A stretch of 64,000 nucleotides of DNA from Methanobrevibacter sp. (lineage in GTDB: Archaea > Methanobacteriota > Methanobacteria > Methanobacteriales > Methanobacteriaceae), in contig JAGCLR010000230.1 in assembly GCA_017646885.1 (NCBI GenBank), positions 73,954 to 137,953 of the forward strand, given 5' to 3'. Under the pieces are notes generated by a model. It was not told the origin of the DNA. It did not search any database and saw nothing but the letters and a program-made list of their open reading frames with translations. The stretch's first letter is position 1; the number at the start of each line of letters is the position of its first letter. Positions 35,369 through 43,561 of this stretch are shown in pieces. The translations under genes and the position numbers were made by a program.

Positions 35369-35397
35369 TTGATTTTTAATAAAAAATATGTTATTAT
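35369..35397 (+). promoter_or_regulatory. Middle promoter for the operon at 35432
   Basis: TTGATT 35369-35374, 17 bp, TATTAT 35392-35397, followed by the TATATGTAAAG tract common to this promoter class. Confidence 0.8.
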
Positions 35398-35431
35398 ATA
35401 TATGTAAAGTAAAGAAGGAAAGGTGATAAAT

Positions 35432-35725
35432 ATGGGACGAATTCTCTCCGCTAAAGATAAAGCATTCCAGCAGGAAAGACAGCGTCTGATGAAACAGGCT
35501 GAGTCTTATCGCCAACTCGTTATTACACGAGACGGTCAGCTCTATGAGAAAGATAAGAAAATTGCCGAATTGGAGAAAAAGGTTGCCGATTTACATAAAC
35601 AGATTGAAGACCATTTTCATATGACACCCGAGCAGTTTGATGAGCATATTCATAGAGATATGCGAGGCATCGAAGCTATTGAATATTTACGCGCCATGAC
35701 TGGCAGATTTGGAGGTATGTACTAA
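35432..35725 (+). CDS. Coiled-coil protein (97 aa)
   Basis: Heptad pattern at residues 40-60 (LYEKDKKIAELEKKVADLHKQI). First of six overlapping genes to 37361, all reading with TAATG-type coupling. Confidence 0.75.
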   Translation: MGRILSAKDKAFQQERQRLMKQAESYRQLVITRDGQLYEKDKKIAELEKKVADLHKQIEDHFHMTPEQFDEHIHRDMRGIEAIEYLRAMTGRFGGMY

Positions 35726-36063
35726 TGTCTAGTTATCCGTTTGCTTTTTCCGTTGTTGTCTATCACGGCTACAATAAAGATACTGGCGAATCCAGTTATC
35801 ATCGTCAGCAGGGCATGGGATTTGCCGATTCCTTCGCTCATGCAGCCGGAATTCTTGAAAATTATTATGGCTCTGAACTGATTAATATTCAGAGACTGGA
35901 GCTGTTTGAAGAATCTAACCTGATTCTGATGCCTCAGGCCTGTATCAATGAGTACAAGCGTCGTGAAGATAGCGCGAATTATGAGGATGTATCCAAGCCT
36001 TGTAATGTAGAAGGACATCTTTTCTGTGAGATGAACCAGGAGGCAAATGTAAGTGAGTGTTGA
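35725..36063 (+). CDS. Hypothetical protein (112 aa)
   Basis: Alpha/beta, begins SSYPFAFSVVVYHGYNKDTGE; starts in the stop of the previous gene. No family recognised. Confidence 0.75.
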   Translation: MSSYPFAFSVVVYHGYNKDTGESSYHRQQGMGFADSFAHAAGILENYYGSELINIQRLELFEESNLILMPQACINEYKRREDSANYEDVSKPCNVEGHLFCEMNQEANVSEC

Positions 36064-36349
36064 TTATACCGCAGTAATTGCCCGAGGCTTTCTCATTGAC
36101 GAATGTCCTTACGGTAAGCTTCCCGACGAGTTCATTGACGAATGGGTCATTGATTTTGATTGCTATAATGAGCATCCTGGTTACCTTGTCGGTTATTATA
36201 TCAAACAGGTTTGCCCTCTAGGCGTTCCTTATGAAGTTGGACATACTCAAGGCGACCCTCTGTGGGATATGCTTCTGACAGAAGCTTGTAATAATATCAA
36301 TTTTCCGGTCGGAGAGATTAAAACCTATTTTGGAGTGAGAGTATCATGA
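36053..36349 (+). CDS. Hypothetical protein (98 aa)
   Basis: GTG start at 36053, overlapping the upstream gene by 11 bp. Acidic, aromatic; no motif. Confidence 0.7.
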   Translation: MSVDYTAVIARGFLIDECPYGKLPDEFIDEWVIDFDCYNEHPGYLVGYYIKQVCPLGVPYEVGHTQGDPLWDMLLTEACNNINFPVGEIKTYFGVRVS

Positions 36350-36744
36350 CAATGCAATGCGAAACCTGTTCTCGACAGACTCAACAGCAAGTTCTTGCTC
36401 CAGACGGAGATTTATGGCATATTCTTTGCCCCAATTGTGCCGATCAGCTTAACTCTTGCGGTTTTTGTAAGAATGCTGGTAAATGTGATTTCGAGACGAA
36501 TCCCTCGTCATTGCCAAAATTCGTTCAAAAACAAATCCGTCAGGGAAATATGATTTCCGTCATGACAGTTAAGAACCCCGAAAGAATTCGCCAAACTTGC
36601 CAAAATGGCTGCCCTTGTTATGACAGCGAATTTGAATGTATGAGGGAATTTTATTACTGTGAAAGGATTGATCACATCTATGATGGAAGCAAAGCCTTCA
36701 CTTCACGAGACAGTGATGAAGTTCATAGCGAGATTCACGAATAA
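36346..36744 (+). CDS. Cys-rich zinc protein (132 aa)
   Basis: Two Cys clusters: CETCSRQ ... CPNCADQLNSCGFCKNAGKC (residues 5-47) and CQNGCPCYDSEFEC near 85-98. Likely binds two or more zinc ions. Confidence 0.75.
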   Translation: MTMQCETCSRQTQQQVLAPDGDLWHILCPNCADQLNSCGFCKNAGKCDFETNPSSLPKFVQKQIRQGNMISVMTVKNPERIRQTCQNGCPCYDSEFECMREFYYCERIDHIYDGSKAFTSRDSDEVHSEIHE

Positions 36745-37042
36745 CGGCAAACGACAAGAAGTGATTGACACTTTCAGTTGCGGATGTTGCTACTGGTTTG
36801 CCGATATACTGTGGAATCGCTTTACTTTAGATACAGAAGAATGCACTGTGTTATATGACCCCATCATCAATCATTGGGCTTGCCAGATTGATGGCATTGT
36901 CTATGACATTACTGGCGTCATCACGAGTGATGAATATCGGTGGGAGCCTTGGTTTGAATTCCAATACAAAGACGAGCTTCTGACGAAACGCCTTTATCGA
37001 GATTGTATTAACTTTGGAGGAGAAGAAAATGGCATGGTTTAA
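36680..37042 (+). CDS. Papain/transglutaminase-like protein candidate (120 aa)
   Basis: SCGCCYWFADILWNRF followed by DPIINHWACQIDGIVYDITG presents Cys, His and Asp in the order of a thiol protease or transglutaminase-like triad. Overlaps the previous gene by 65 bp; ATG 36680 preferred. Activity is inferred from the motif only. Confidence 0.62.
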   Translation: MMEAKPSLHETVMKFIARFTNNGKRQEVIDTFSCGCCYWFADILWNRFTLDTEECTVLYDPIINHWACQIDGIVYDITGVITSDEYRWEPWFEFQYKDELLTKRLYRDCINFGGEENGMV

Positions 37043-37361
37043 GATTTTTGCCGGAATGAGCGGTTCGTTCGGTGGAGCCCAGTATCATGGCACTTATGAA
37101 TACATTGACGAGGATGAAGCCATGGCTGATGCTTACCTCAAGGCAGAGGAAGAGTATCAGTCTTATGAAGGCTGTCACGGCATTATGTCTCCCTCTGATG
37201 TTGAGGAAGACCTGCGAGATTCCGGCTTCATTGACGACGATATGACCGATGATGAAGTCGCCGATATGGTTGATTGTTATTATCGGGAGGAGATTGAGAG
37301 CTGGATTAGTTATTACGTCCAGCCCGCAACCGGTCCCAATGATACCAGTCATGACGACTGA
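37029..37361 (+). CDS. Acidic hypothetical protein (110 aa)
   Basis: ATG 37029 behind GGAGGAG. Very acidic (DIDEDEAMADAYLKAEEEY-like helix). Its end overlaps the end of the convergent minus-strand gene by 13 bp. Confidence 0.72.
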   Translation: MAWFKIFAGMSGSFGGAQYHGTYEYIDEDEAMADAYLKAEEEYQSYEGCHGIMSPSDVEEDLRDSGFIDDDMTDDEVADMVDCYYREEIESWISYYVQPATGPNDTSHDD

Positions 37362-37927
37362 TTAATCGCCCAAGGAATAATATTACAGCCAATTAGATTT
37401 CCAATAGTAGTTGGAATTAAGACCCAATAATCGCTAAAGTGTAAGCATCCCATGTGTAGATAGAACATATCTGCTACACAATGATTGAAGCCACACACAA
37501 TAAAGATTCCAACAGGCATCATAGCATAAAATGGATTGCCGTTCGTGAATTGCCAGGTTTTTACCGCCATGAACATCAGCATTCCGCAGAAGATGCCGTA
37601 AATGAGATTGACGAAAAAGCCGTTAGCAAGCCTAACTGCTACAATTTCCATGGCTTTATTGGATAGTTCTATACCTCTTGGTGTAAGTAATAACATAAGC
37701 GCCATTCCAAGAGTACCGATAAAGTTTCCAATCCAAATTTCTAAAAGTTTGCCGGGTGTGATTTCCTTGGTGGCTAGCAGTCCAGCTTTTCCGGTGAATA
37801 ACTCTAACTTCAAACATAAGATAGTTAGAAGACCCATTGAAAAGAGAAGTGCTCCCTCTAATCCACTGAGAGTGAGATAGATGATGCCTCCAATGGCAAT
37901 CATCATGCCCGCTACAATAGATAGCAT
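37349..37927 (-). CDS. FNT-family (formate/nitrite-like) channel (192 aa)
   Basis: Six hydrophobic segments. GLEGALLFSMGLLTILCLKLELFTGKAGLLA near residues 25-55 matches the FNT signature (GLG..FSLGL...LFTG), and residues 95-125 hold the second half pattern (LANGFFVNLIYGIFCGMLMF) with a late NHCVADMFYLHMG. Slightly short for FNT (usually about 260 aa). Expected pentameric inner-membrane channel for small anions. Start ATG 37927 follows AAAGGAG. Confidence 0.72.
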   Translation of the reverse strand: MLSIVAGMMIAIGGIIYLTLSGLEGALLFSMGLLTILCLKLELFTGKAGLLATKEITPGKLLEIWIGNFIGTLGMALMLLLTPRGIELSNKAMEIVAVRLANGFFVNLIYGIFCGMLMFMAVKTWQFTNGNPFYAMMPVGIFIVCGFNHCVADMFYLHMGCLHFSDYWVLIPTTIGNLIGCNIIPWAINQSS

Positions 37928-37945
37928 ACGTTTCACTCCTTTCGT

Positions 37946-37975
37946 ATATATAAATATTGTAACATAAATAATCTG
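37946..37975 (-). promoter_or_regulatory. Leftward promoter for the FNT gene
   Basis: Minus strand TTGATT, 17 bp, TACAAT just upstream of the AAAGGAG site; box positions good to a few bases. Confidence 0.75.
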
Positions 37976-38000
37976 TAAAATCAAATGGAGGATTTTTAAT

Positions 38001-38306
38001 ATGAAGAAGATGTTCGCCGTTTTGCTGACCCTATGCGTTATGTGTGCCAGCCTCGCCGGCTGTGGTAATATGGCTCTGCTTGACCCTGGTAACTTTACTT
38101 TCCGTCATATCCACACCGACACCTATCACGACCCTATGTGTTTTACCATTGAGAAGTGGTGGGATAATTCTACGGGTGTTGAAGTAAAGACTAAGGAATG
38201 CGGCACTCTCTATTTTAGCGAGGGTGATTATGTGATGGTTGAGAACGCAAAGGATTGTCCCTACTGCGATGGAGGTGCCATTGACCCCGCAACTCCTCTG
38301 AAGTAA
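38001..38306 (+). CDS. Lipoprotein (101 aa)
   Basis: Signal peptide KKMFAVLLTLCVMCASLAGC with lipobox LAGC (lipid Cys at residue 21), then a 75-residue Cys-containing domain (CPYCDGG near the end). Surface-anchored; superinfection exclusion is one typical role of phage lipoproteins, not shown here. Confidence 0.82.
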   Translation: MKKMFAVLLTLCVMCASLAGCGNMALLDPGNFTFRHIHTDTYHDPMCFTIEKWWDNSTGVEVKTKECGTLYFSEGDYVMVENAKDCPYCDGGAIDPATPLK

Positions 38307-38318
38307 GGAGGAAATAGC

Positions 38319-38423
38319 ATGATTGGCTTAATCCTTTTATATACGGGAATTGGCCTTATTGCGTATCTCTTTATTGTAGCTATAGTAGCTTTTATTGCTT
38401 GGCTTATTAATAAATTATTTTAA
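38319..38423 (+). CDS. 34-aa membrane peptide
   Basis: Single transmembrane helix (GLILLYTGIGLIAYLFIVAI). GGAGG before ATG 38319, in operon with the lipoprotein. Confidence 0.7.
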   Translation: MIGLILLYTGIGLIAYLFIVAIVAFIAWLINKLF

Positions 38424-38432
38424 GGAGATTTT

Positions 38433-38636
38433 ATGGACTTTCAAGCTCTTTCTCCTCATATGTGCGGACATACTAATCACACCCCTCTAATTTATTATTA
38501 TGATGATGACTGGGGAGTTACTGGTTCAAAAGTCTGGTATAAAGGTAGTGATGGAAAATCTCACGAGGGAGAATTAACTGTTTGCCTTGATTGTGGTTTT
38601 GTTTTTGTAAGACAGAATGACAATGATATAAAGTGA
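38433..38636 (+). CDS. Small zinc-site protein (67 aa)
   Basis: CGHTNH near residue 11 and CLDCGFVF near 51 make a split zinc site. GGAG upstream; terminator downstream. Confidence 0.7.
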   Translation: MDFQALSPHMCGHTNHTPLIYYYDDDWGVTGSKVWYKGSDGKSHEGELTVCLDCGFVFVRQNDNDIK

Positions 38637-38640
38637 GTTT

Positions 38641-38701
38641 AAAGAGACCTTATGGAGAACATAAGGTCTCTTTTGATTTTTTATAAAAATTATGTTATAA
38701 T
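38641..38701 (+). promoter_or_regulatory. Fused terminator-promoter
   Basis: Terminator stem AAAGAGACCTTAT (38641-38653)/ATAAGGTCTCTTT; its U tract is the -35 TTGATT (38673-38678) of a middle promoter with TATAAT 38696-38701. Confidence 0.85.
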
Positions 38702-38743
38702 ATATATGTAAGTTAAAGGAAGAAGAAAAAAGGAGTTGTTACT

Positions 38744-39004
38744 ATGGAACGAGATATGAAGTGGCATATCTACAATATGGAACATGAGCCTCTGTGTTGG
38801 GATGACAAGGCTCTAGAGTTTGATTTCGCAGAAGATGCTCACGATTTCCTGCGCGATGTGGATGAACTCATGATTCTTGAGAGCGCTATCGTCGTTCAGG
38901 ATATTCTCTTTTATGATGGTGGTTATATCAATGCCACTGACCTGCGCATTCAGTTTGATGATGAAACTGGAGAAGAAATTCTCATGAAGATGGAGGAGAG
39001 ATAA
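38744..39004 (+). CDS. Acidic hypothetical protein (86 aa)
   Basis: Alpha/beta, strongly acidic. First gene of an operon reaching 40734. No family. Confidence 0.75.
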   Translation: MERDMKWHIYNMEHEPLCWDDKALEFDFAEDAHDFLRDVDELMILESAIVVQDILFYDGGYINATDLRIQFDDETGEEILMKMEER

Positions 39005-39005
39005 T

Positions 39006-39194
39006 ATGGCTAAGGTTATGAATTGGGAGAAGGCAGCAAAGTTCTGCGAGGAGACTTTCGGCACTTTCGTTGATTGGGAAGAGCGATTCTTTATCTGCCC
39101 CGAGTGTGATGACCCTGTTTATGAGTGTGATTTCCCTGACCATGGCTGGTACTCCTGCCCTGTGTGTGAGACTTATTGGGAGGATATCGAATGA
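39006..39194 (+). CDS. Zinc-ribbon protein (62 aa)
   Basis: CPECDDPVYECDFPDHGWYSCPVC: four-Cys ribbon at residues 31-54. Confidence 0.78.
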   Translation: MAKVMNWEKAAKFCEETFGTFVDWEERFFICPECDDPVYECDFPDHGWYSCPVCETYWEDIE

Positions 39195-39364
39195 GAGAAA
39201 TTGTTATTTCTGAAGATGTCATTCGAGGCTATAACTGGTTTGTTTATGCCAAAGAAGTGCTTCTTGATTGCGGACATAGTTCTGATAGATTTCAAGCGTT
39301 TAAAGAGGCTTGCGCCGCATATGATAAAAATTCTACCCCAAGCTGGAGTGAAAGTGAGTGGTAA
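39191..39364 (+). CDS. Hypothetical protein (57 aa)
   Basis: ATG 39191 overlaps the previous stop (ATGA). No motif. Confidence 0.65.
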   Translation: MREIVISEDVIRGYNWFVYAKEVLLDCGHSSDRFQAFKEACAAYDKNSTPSWSESEW

Positions 39365-39391
39365 AAATTGGAAAAATTTAAGAAGTTCTTT

Positions 39392-39547
39392 ATGAGTTAT
39401 TTAGAGATAAGCTTTGTTTTATTTCTGCTTGCTTCTTATGCAATTCCTTTTGCTTATTTCTGTGAAACTTGTATTTGGGAGCCTATGTTAATTTATTTTA
39501 TCACCGTCCCTATGGGCTTTGCCTATTTAGAAACTTACTATTTGTAA
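39392..39547 (+). CDS. Membrane protein (51 aa)
   Basis: Two hydrophobic helices (residues 5-25, 32-45). An in-frame TTG at 39368 could be the start; the ribosome site is weak for both. Confidence 0.55.
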   Translation: MSYLEISFVLFLLASYAIPFAYFCETCIWEPMLIYFITVPMGFAYLETYYL

Positions 39548-39558
39548 GGAGGTAATAT

Positions 39559-39837
39559 ATGACATACCAGGAGGTTGCACAGAATCTTATTAACCTTTAT
39601 GCTCATTATGTAGAGGTTTGCACTGCCAATGAAGAGAATTATGATGATTTCTCTGAAGAAATCACTATTGCCGTTGAGGCTCTTCTCATTCGTGCTGACC
39701 AGGAGCGGATAAAGGAAATGGAAAGAGCTACTATTTCTCATTTATCTGCCGTAGCTCCAGCTCCCAATCCTTATGTTCAGGGTATTTTGGACCAGGAAAT
39801 GGCTTTTGATAATCATTTTAGAATAGGAGATATTTAA
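39559..39837 (+). CDS. Helical hypothetical protein (92 aa)
   Basis: AAGGAGG before ATG 39559. Mostly alpha-helical, acidic. TAATGG overlap with the phosphoesterase gene. Confidence 0.75.
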   Translation: MTYQEVAQNLINLYAHYVEVCTANEENYDDFSEEITIAVEALLIRADQERIKEMERATISHLSAVAPAPNPYVQGILDQEMAFDNHFRIGDI

Positions 39838-40571
39838 TGGCTATTCAGGGCTTGTATAAAATTTTTGACCACTGGCATCAGGAAGGTACCCTGTGGATTT
39901 TTTCTGATCCTCATTTCGGGGATGATGATTTAACTACAGGTATTCACAATCGTCCTTCTGCCGCTGATATTGCTCAGCGTATCAATGCCAAGTGTGGTCG
40001 TAAGGATACTCTGATCTGTCTTGGAGACGTTGGCGACGTAGAGTATGTTAAACTGCTTCGTGCGAAGCGAAAGATTCTCATTTGCGGCAACCACGACGAC
40101 GGCCGCACCAATTATGAACGTCAGACTTGGACTGAAATCTTTGACCAGACTTATTATCAGCGAGAGGATGCTCTGCTTGAAATGAAGCGTAAGTATCCCA
40201 ATTGCCGTTACACTATTTCTGAGGGTTACCAGCTCCATTCTCCTTTTGAGTATTGGCAGGTAACTGCTGATAATATGCTCTTTGATGAGGTCTATGAGGG
40301 GCCTTTGATGATTGCCGAGAAGCTTATTCTTTCCCACGAGCCTGTTGATGTACCCTGGGCATATAATATTCACGGACATGACCATCAGGGTCATAAGCGC
40401 AAGAATCATACCAATGTTTGTGTTGATGTAACCGGTTACCAGCCTATCAACATGAATCAGTGGATGAAGTCCGGAGCAATGGCTCATGTTGAAACTATTC
40501 ATCGTGATACTATTGATAAGGCAACTGTGCGCAAAAAGAAGCGTGGAGGTAAAAAGATTGGTGAACGATAA
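39837..40571 (+). CDS. Calcineurin-like metallophosphoesterase (244 aa)
   Basis: All metal-site motifs are present: FSDPHFGD (residues 22-29), GDVGD (near 63), GNHDD (near 82), ILSHEP (near 165) and HGHDHQ (near 180). Phage members act on cyclic phosphates, RNA ends or DNA. Basic C-terminal tail (RKKKRGGKKIG) may bind nucleic acid. With the permuted tRNAs nearby, an RNA-end role is an attractive guess only. Confidence 0.88.
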   Translation: MAIQGLYKIFDHWHQEGTLWIFSDPHFGDDDLTTGIHNRPSAADIAQRINAKCGRKDTLICLGDVGDVEYVKLLRAKRKILICGNHDDGRTNYERQTWTEIFDQTYYQREDALLEMKRKYPNCRYTISEGYQLHSPFEYWQVTADNMLFDEVYEGPLMIAEKLILSHEPVDVPWAYNIHGHDHQGHKRKNHTNVCVDVTGYQPINMNQWMKSGAMAHVETIHRDTIDKATVRKKKRGGKKIGER

Positions 40572-40734
40572 GACTGGAGAAATCATTGAAACCATTAAAG
40601 ATGGTAAAATGAACCGAGTGTTTTCTTGTTGTGGAACAGATTTTACTCAGCTAACAATGTGGATGACTCCGAAGTATTGTCCTGAGTGTGGAGCAAAGAT
40701 TCTAAAAATGAATAAAGCATGGAAAACCAAATAA
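40558..40734 (+). CDS. Small zinc-ribbon protein (58 aa)
   Basis: FSCCGTDF ... YCPECGAKI: zinc ribbon. TTG 40558 (8 nt after GGAGG) or GTG 40561. Confidence 0.7.
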   Translation: MVNDKTGEIIETIKDGKMNRVFSCCGTDFTQLTMWMTPKYCPECGAKILKMNKAWKTK

Positions 40735-40740
40735 ATAAAC

Positions 40741-40795
40741 AAGCCTCCTAGTTTCTAGGAGGCTTTTTGATTTTTTATAAAAAATATGTTATAAT
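40741..40795 (+). promoter_or_regulatory. Fused terminator-promoter
   Basis: Stem AAGCCTCCTAG/CTAGGAGGCTT, whose U tract forms -35 TTGATT (40767-40772); TATAAT 40790-40795. Confidence 0.85.
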
Positions 40796-40828
40796 ATATA
40801 TATAAGGTAAAGAAAGGAATTGATACAG

Positions 40829-41038
40829 ATGTTGTTTTGGGAAGTGCGGTTTAAGCATACTATTGAAGATGATGAGGGTTATCCGTTCCAAAAGAATGAA
40901 GAGCCTAATTTCTTTGGAACCATGGAAGAGTGTATGGCGTATGCGCTCGCTCAGTCTCATTTGAATATTTCTAATGTGGAATTCACCAGACGCTCTCTGG
41001 GGACGTGGAAGGAAAAAATTACTCTGAATGAATCCTGA
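40829..41038 (+). CDS. Hypothetical protein (69 aa)
   Basis: Beta-alpha small protein; AAAGGAA before ATG 40829. Heads an operon to 42915. Confidence 0.7.
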   Translation: MLFWEVRFKHTIEDDEGYPFQKNEEPNFFGTMEECMAYALAQSHLNISNVEFTRRSLGTWKEKITLNES

Positions 41039-41054
41039 TAAGGAGGCTATAATT

Positions 41055-41420
41055 ATGGAGAACTTCTATAAGATTAACACCGCCGGTCGGTATTTTGTTC
41101 CTCTTCACCCTCGTCATAACTATGGTTTTATTTCTTTTGTTTGTAGTTCCGATACACCTCATATGGTTGAATGCGTTTTGGAGCCTTATGAGTTCTCCGA
41201 ATTTAATTATAAGCTATATGCCGTTCCTGCCGACCCCGAGCTGCGCGAGGTCTTCGGTCGTGAGTGTTATTATACTTCTGACTTCTCTGGTTCTGTGAAA
41301 TCTGGTCATATCATTGAAAAGACTTCTGATGATATGCGGGTTGTGCCTATGCGCGGTGCCGAGCACCTGTGCGGTAACGCATATCTGATTCATGATTTTG
41401 AAACTATTATTGGAGGTTGA
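41055..41420 (+). CDS. Hypothetical protein (121 aa)
   Basis: Beta-rich; AAGGAGG before ATG 41055; no motif. Confidence 0.75.
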   Translation: MENFYKINTAGRYFVPLHPRHNYGFISFVCSSDTPHMVECVLEPYEFSEFNYKLYAVPADPELREVFGRECYYTSDFSGSVKSGHIIEKTSDDMRVVPMRGAEHLCGNAYLIHDFETIIGG

Positions 41421-41424
41421 TACT

Positions 41425-41703
41425 ATGTTTAGCATCCAGGATATTGAGCGTATGAGCACCAATGAAATTAACGCTCTGGTTAGTGAGTGTAAAACTGAGC
41501 TGGAAAAGCGTTCTAACGCTCGTCGTAACGAACTAATTCAGGCCGTTTGTGATACTATGAACCTGCTTCATAAAGAATTTCCCATGGTTGAACTTCGTAT
41601 TGGGCATCAGTGCCCTGAGTGTGCTCTAGATGACGACTTTGATGCCATGGAATATTTCTGTGGCGGCAAGTCTATGGGTATTGAAGATTTCTATGTTTGG
41701 TGA
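41425..41703 (+). CDS. Hypothetical protein (92 aa)
   Basis: N-terminal coiled-coil (EINALVSECKTELEKRSNARRNEL) then CPECALDD. Possibly metal-binding. Confidence 0.75.
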   Translation: MFSIQDIERMSTNEINALVSECKTELEKRSNARRNELIQAVCDTMNLLHKEFPMVELRIGHQCPECALDDDFDAMEYFCGGKSMGIEDFYVW

Positions 41704-41714
41704 GGAGGTTCCAA

Positions 41715-41900
41715 ATGAAGAAGACTCTGATTTCTTATGCCGATTGGCAAAAATTGGAAAAAGCCTTAATGGATGCCCGAGTCGGCTATGAGGTTATCTT
41801 TGATGACCACAATGGCACTGCTGAAATGATTATTGACGTTCAGCAGATTGGTGTATATCGTTATGAAACCCCTATGATGAATGAGGAGGTAACTATTTAA
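41715..41900 (+). CDS. Hypothetical protein (61 aa)
   Basis: GAGGAGG before ATG 41715; alpha/beta; TAATGG overlap with next gene. Confidence 0.72.
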   Translation: MKKTLISYADWQKLEKALMDARVGYEVIFDDHNGTAEMIIDVQQIGVYRYETPMMNEEVTI

Positions 41901-42379
41901 TGGCAATTCGTAAGAGTGCTAAGATTATTGTAGAGCTGGACCGACTCGGCTATGAACAGTCTAAATATTTCATTGGCACTGAAGACGAAGTGCTTGCCGA
42001 AGCTCATGACTGGATGCATAGCATCGCTCTTCAGTTCATTGACGAGAATGACATTGAAGACCCTTTTGAGCAGGACTTGATTATTGATTGTGCTTCTCAT
42101 ACTATTGTGTGGGATGAATGGGATATTACTCCTATTATCATGTTTGCTGTTTATGAAAATGATACCCAAGATCCCGTATTTGGCATTTATACCACTCGTG
42201 CCGACGCAGAAGAAGCTATTTTAACTGAATGTGAGACATTCGCATATGAAGTCATGATGACTGATGACCCCGAAGATGTTATTGGCTGTGATGAATGGGA
42301 TTGGCATTATGATTATAAATGGCTTATGCGGGATGCTGGCAGAACTTTTAGCATCCAGGAAGTTCCTGTGTATATCTAA
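41900..42379 (+). CDS. Acidic hypothetical protein (159 aa)
   Basis: Acidic and Trp-rich (CDEWDWHYDYKWLM). No family recognised; a DNA-mimic-like charge is noted. Confidence 0.75.
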   Translation: MAIRKSAKIIVELDRLGYEQSKYFIGTEDEVLAEAHDWMHSIALQFIDENDIEDPFEQDLIIDCASHTIVWDEWDITPIIMFAVYENDTQDPVFGIYTTRADAEEAILTECETFAYEVMMTDDPEDVIGCDEWDWHYDYKWLMRDAGRTFSIQEVPVYI

Positions 42380-42390
42380 GGAGGAATCTA

Positions 42391-42915
42391 ATGATTATTC
42401 CTATTTTTATGATTGGTGCTATTCCCGTTCTTTTATACTGGAATCATAAGGAATGGGGGCTAGACTTCGGCAGTGTCGCCTTCTCTATCTTTGTTGGACC
42501 TATCATTGGTTTTTTCCTCGGCGCCATGGTAATGGCAACAGGTAATTTTATTCTGTCCACTCTGCCAGAAGACACAAGAGTTATTGAGATTTGTGGGGAT
42601 GAAAATATTATCGCATTGAGAGATAATTTTCAGGTTAATGGAACTGCTTTTGTTTTCACCTCTGTCGTAGATGAAAATTTGAAATATTCTTTCCTTTATG
42701 AAACCGATATGGGAATTAAATCTCATAGCGTAAATGCTGACCATTCTTATATTAAATATATTAATGCCGGTGAAACTCCTCACGTTCAGCGTTGGAAAGA
42801 AGTATCTACTAATAAGTTTTTTAACTGGTTTTTTATGCCCGGGGCTTCTCATTGGACTTTCTATCTACCTGAGGGGTCTGTCATTGAAAATACTTACGAA
42901 GTAGATTTAGAGTAA
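42391..42915 (+). CDS. Membrane protein with extracytoplasmic domain (174 aa)
   Basis: Two transmembrane helices (residues 1-17 and 28-52, ending HKEWGLDF then GPIIGFFLGAMVMATG), a 70-residue soluble part, and a hydrophobic end. Function unknown. Confidence 0.72.
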   Translation: MIIPIFMIGAIPVLLYWNHKEWGLDFGSVAFSIFVGPIIGFFLGAMVMATGNFILSTLPEDTRVIEICGDENIIALRDNFQVNGTAFVFTSVVDENLKYSFLYETDMGIKSHSVNADHSYIKYINAGETPHVQRWKEVSTNKFFNWFFMPGASHWTFYLPEGSVIENTYEVDLE

Positions 42916-42918
42916 CCA

Positions 42919-42980
42919 AAAAGCCCTTGTGCGTAAAGCATAAGGGCTTCTTTGATTTTTTATAAAAAATATGTTATAAT
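42919..42980 (+). promoter_or_regulatory. Fused terminator-promoter
   Basis: Stem AAGCCCTTGTGC/GCATAAGGGCTT; the following U tract carries TTGATT (42952-42957); TATAAT 42975-42980. Confidence 0.85.
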
Positions 42981-43025
42981 AAATTATAAGGTTAAGAAAG
43001 AGATAAAAACAAAGGAGTTGTTACT

Positions 43026-43298
43026 ATGCTTGGTAATACGAAGTTTCACCCCTCCTTCATTGAAGACGAAATCTACGAGATGATGGATGATTACATTGTG
43101 GGTTCTGACACCTACGAAGAGGGTTTAGTCAGCGCTGTGACTGACTTCCTCACCAACTACGCTCCTGTTGTTGAGTGGAATCTGGCTTGTTCCGAGTGGC
43201 CTAATTGTTCCGGCGGAGTTTGCTATGTCTCTTGGATTGAGAATGGTCATCTCCATATGATTGGCTTTGATTATAAGAAGGAGGGTGAGTGGCTGTGA
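43026..43298 (+). CDS. Hypothetical protein (90 aa)
   Basis: Acidic N-terminus and CSEWPNCSGGVC; own middle promoter; no motif. Confidence 0.75.
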   Translation: MLGNTKFHPSFIEDEIYEMMDDYIVGSDTYEEGLVSAVTDFLTNYAPVVEWNLACSEWPNCSGGVCYVSWIENGHLHMIGFDYKKEGEWL

Positions 43299-43558
43299 AG
43301 TATTACCTGGTTACTACTTACACCTGCTATTGTGGTGAACATTTTTATCACTATGTAGCAATTCCAGAAGATGAATCTCCCTGTGATGAAAAGTGGGCTG
43401 ACCTGTTCTATGGCTGGGTCGCCGATGACGCTGCCGAATGGTGGGATGAGCAGTCCGAGGAAGAGTATGATAACTACGATGACTACATTTCCGAATGTGG
43501 TTATGATATTGAGGAAATTTCCGAAGAAGAGTATCGGAGAGACTGCGGAAAGGAGTAA
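43295..43558 (+). CDS. Very acidic hypothetical protein (87 aa)
   Basis: GTG 43295 (9 nt after AAGGAGGG) overlaps the previous stop. Run of Asp/Glu/Tyr (EEEYDNYDDYISE); possible DNA mimic. Confidence 0.68.
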   Translation: MKYYLVTTYTCYCGEHFYHYVAIPEDESPCDEKWADLFYGWVADDAAEWWDEQSEEEYDNYDDYISECGYDIEEISEEEYRRDCGKE

Positions 43559-43561
43559 AAT

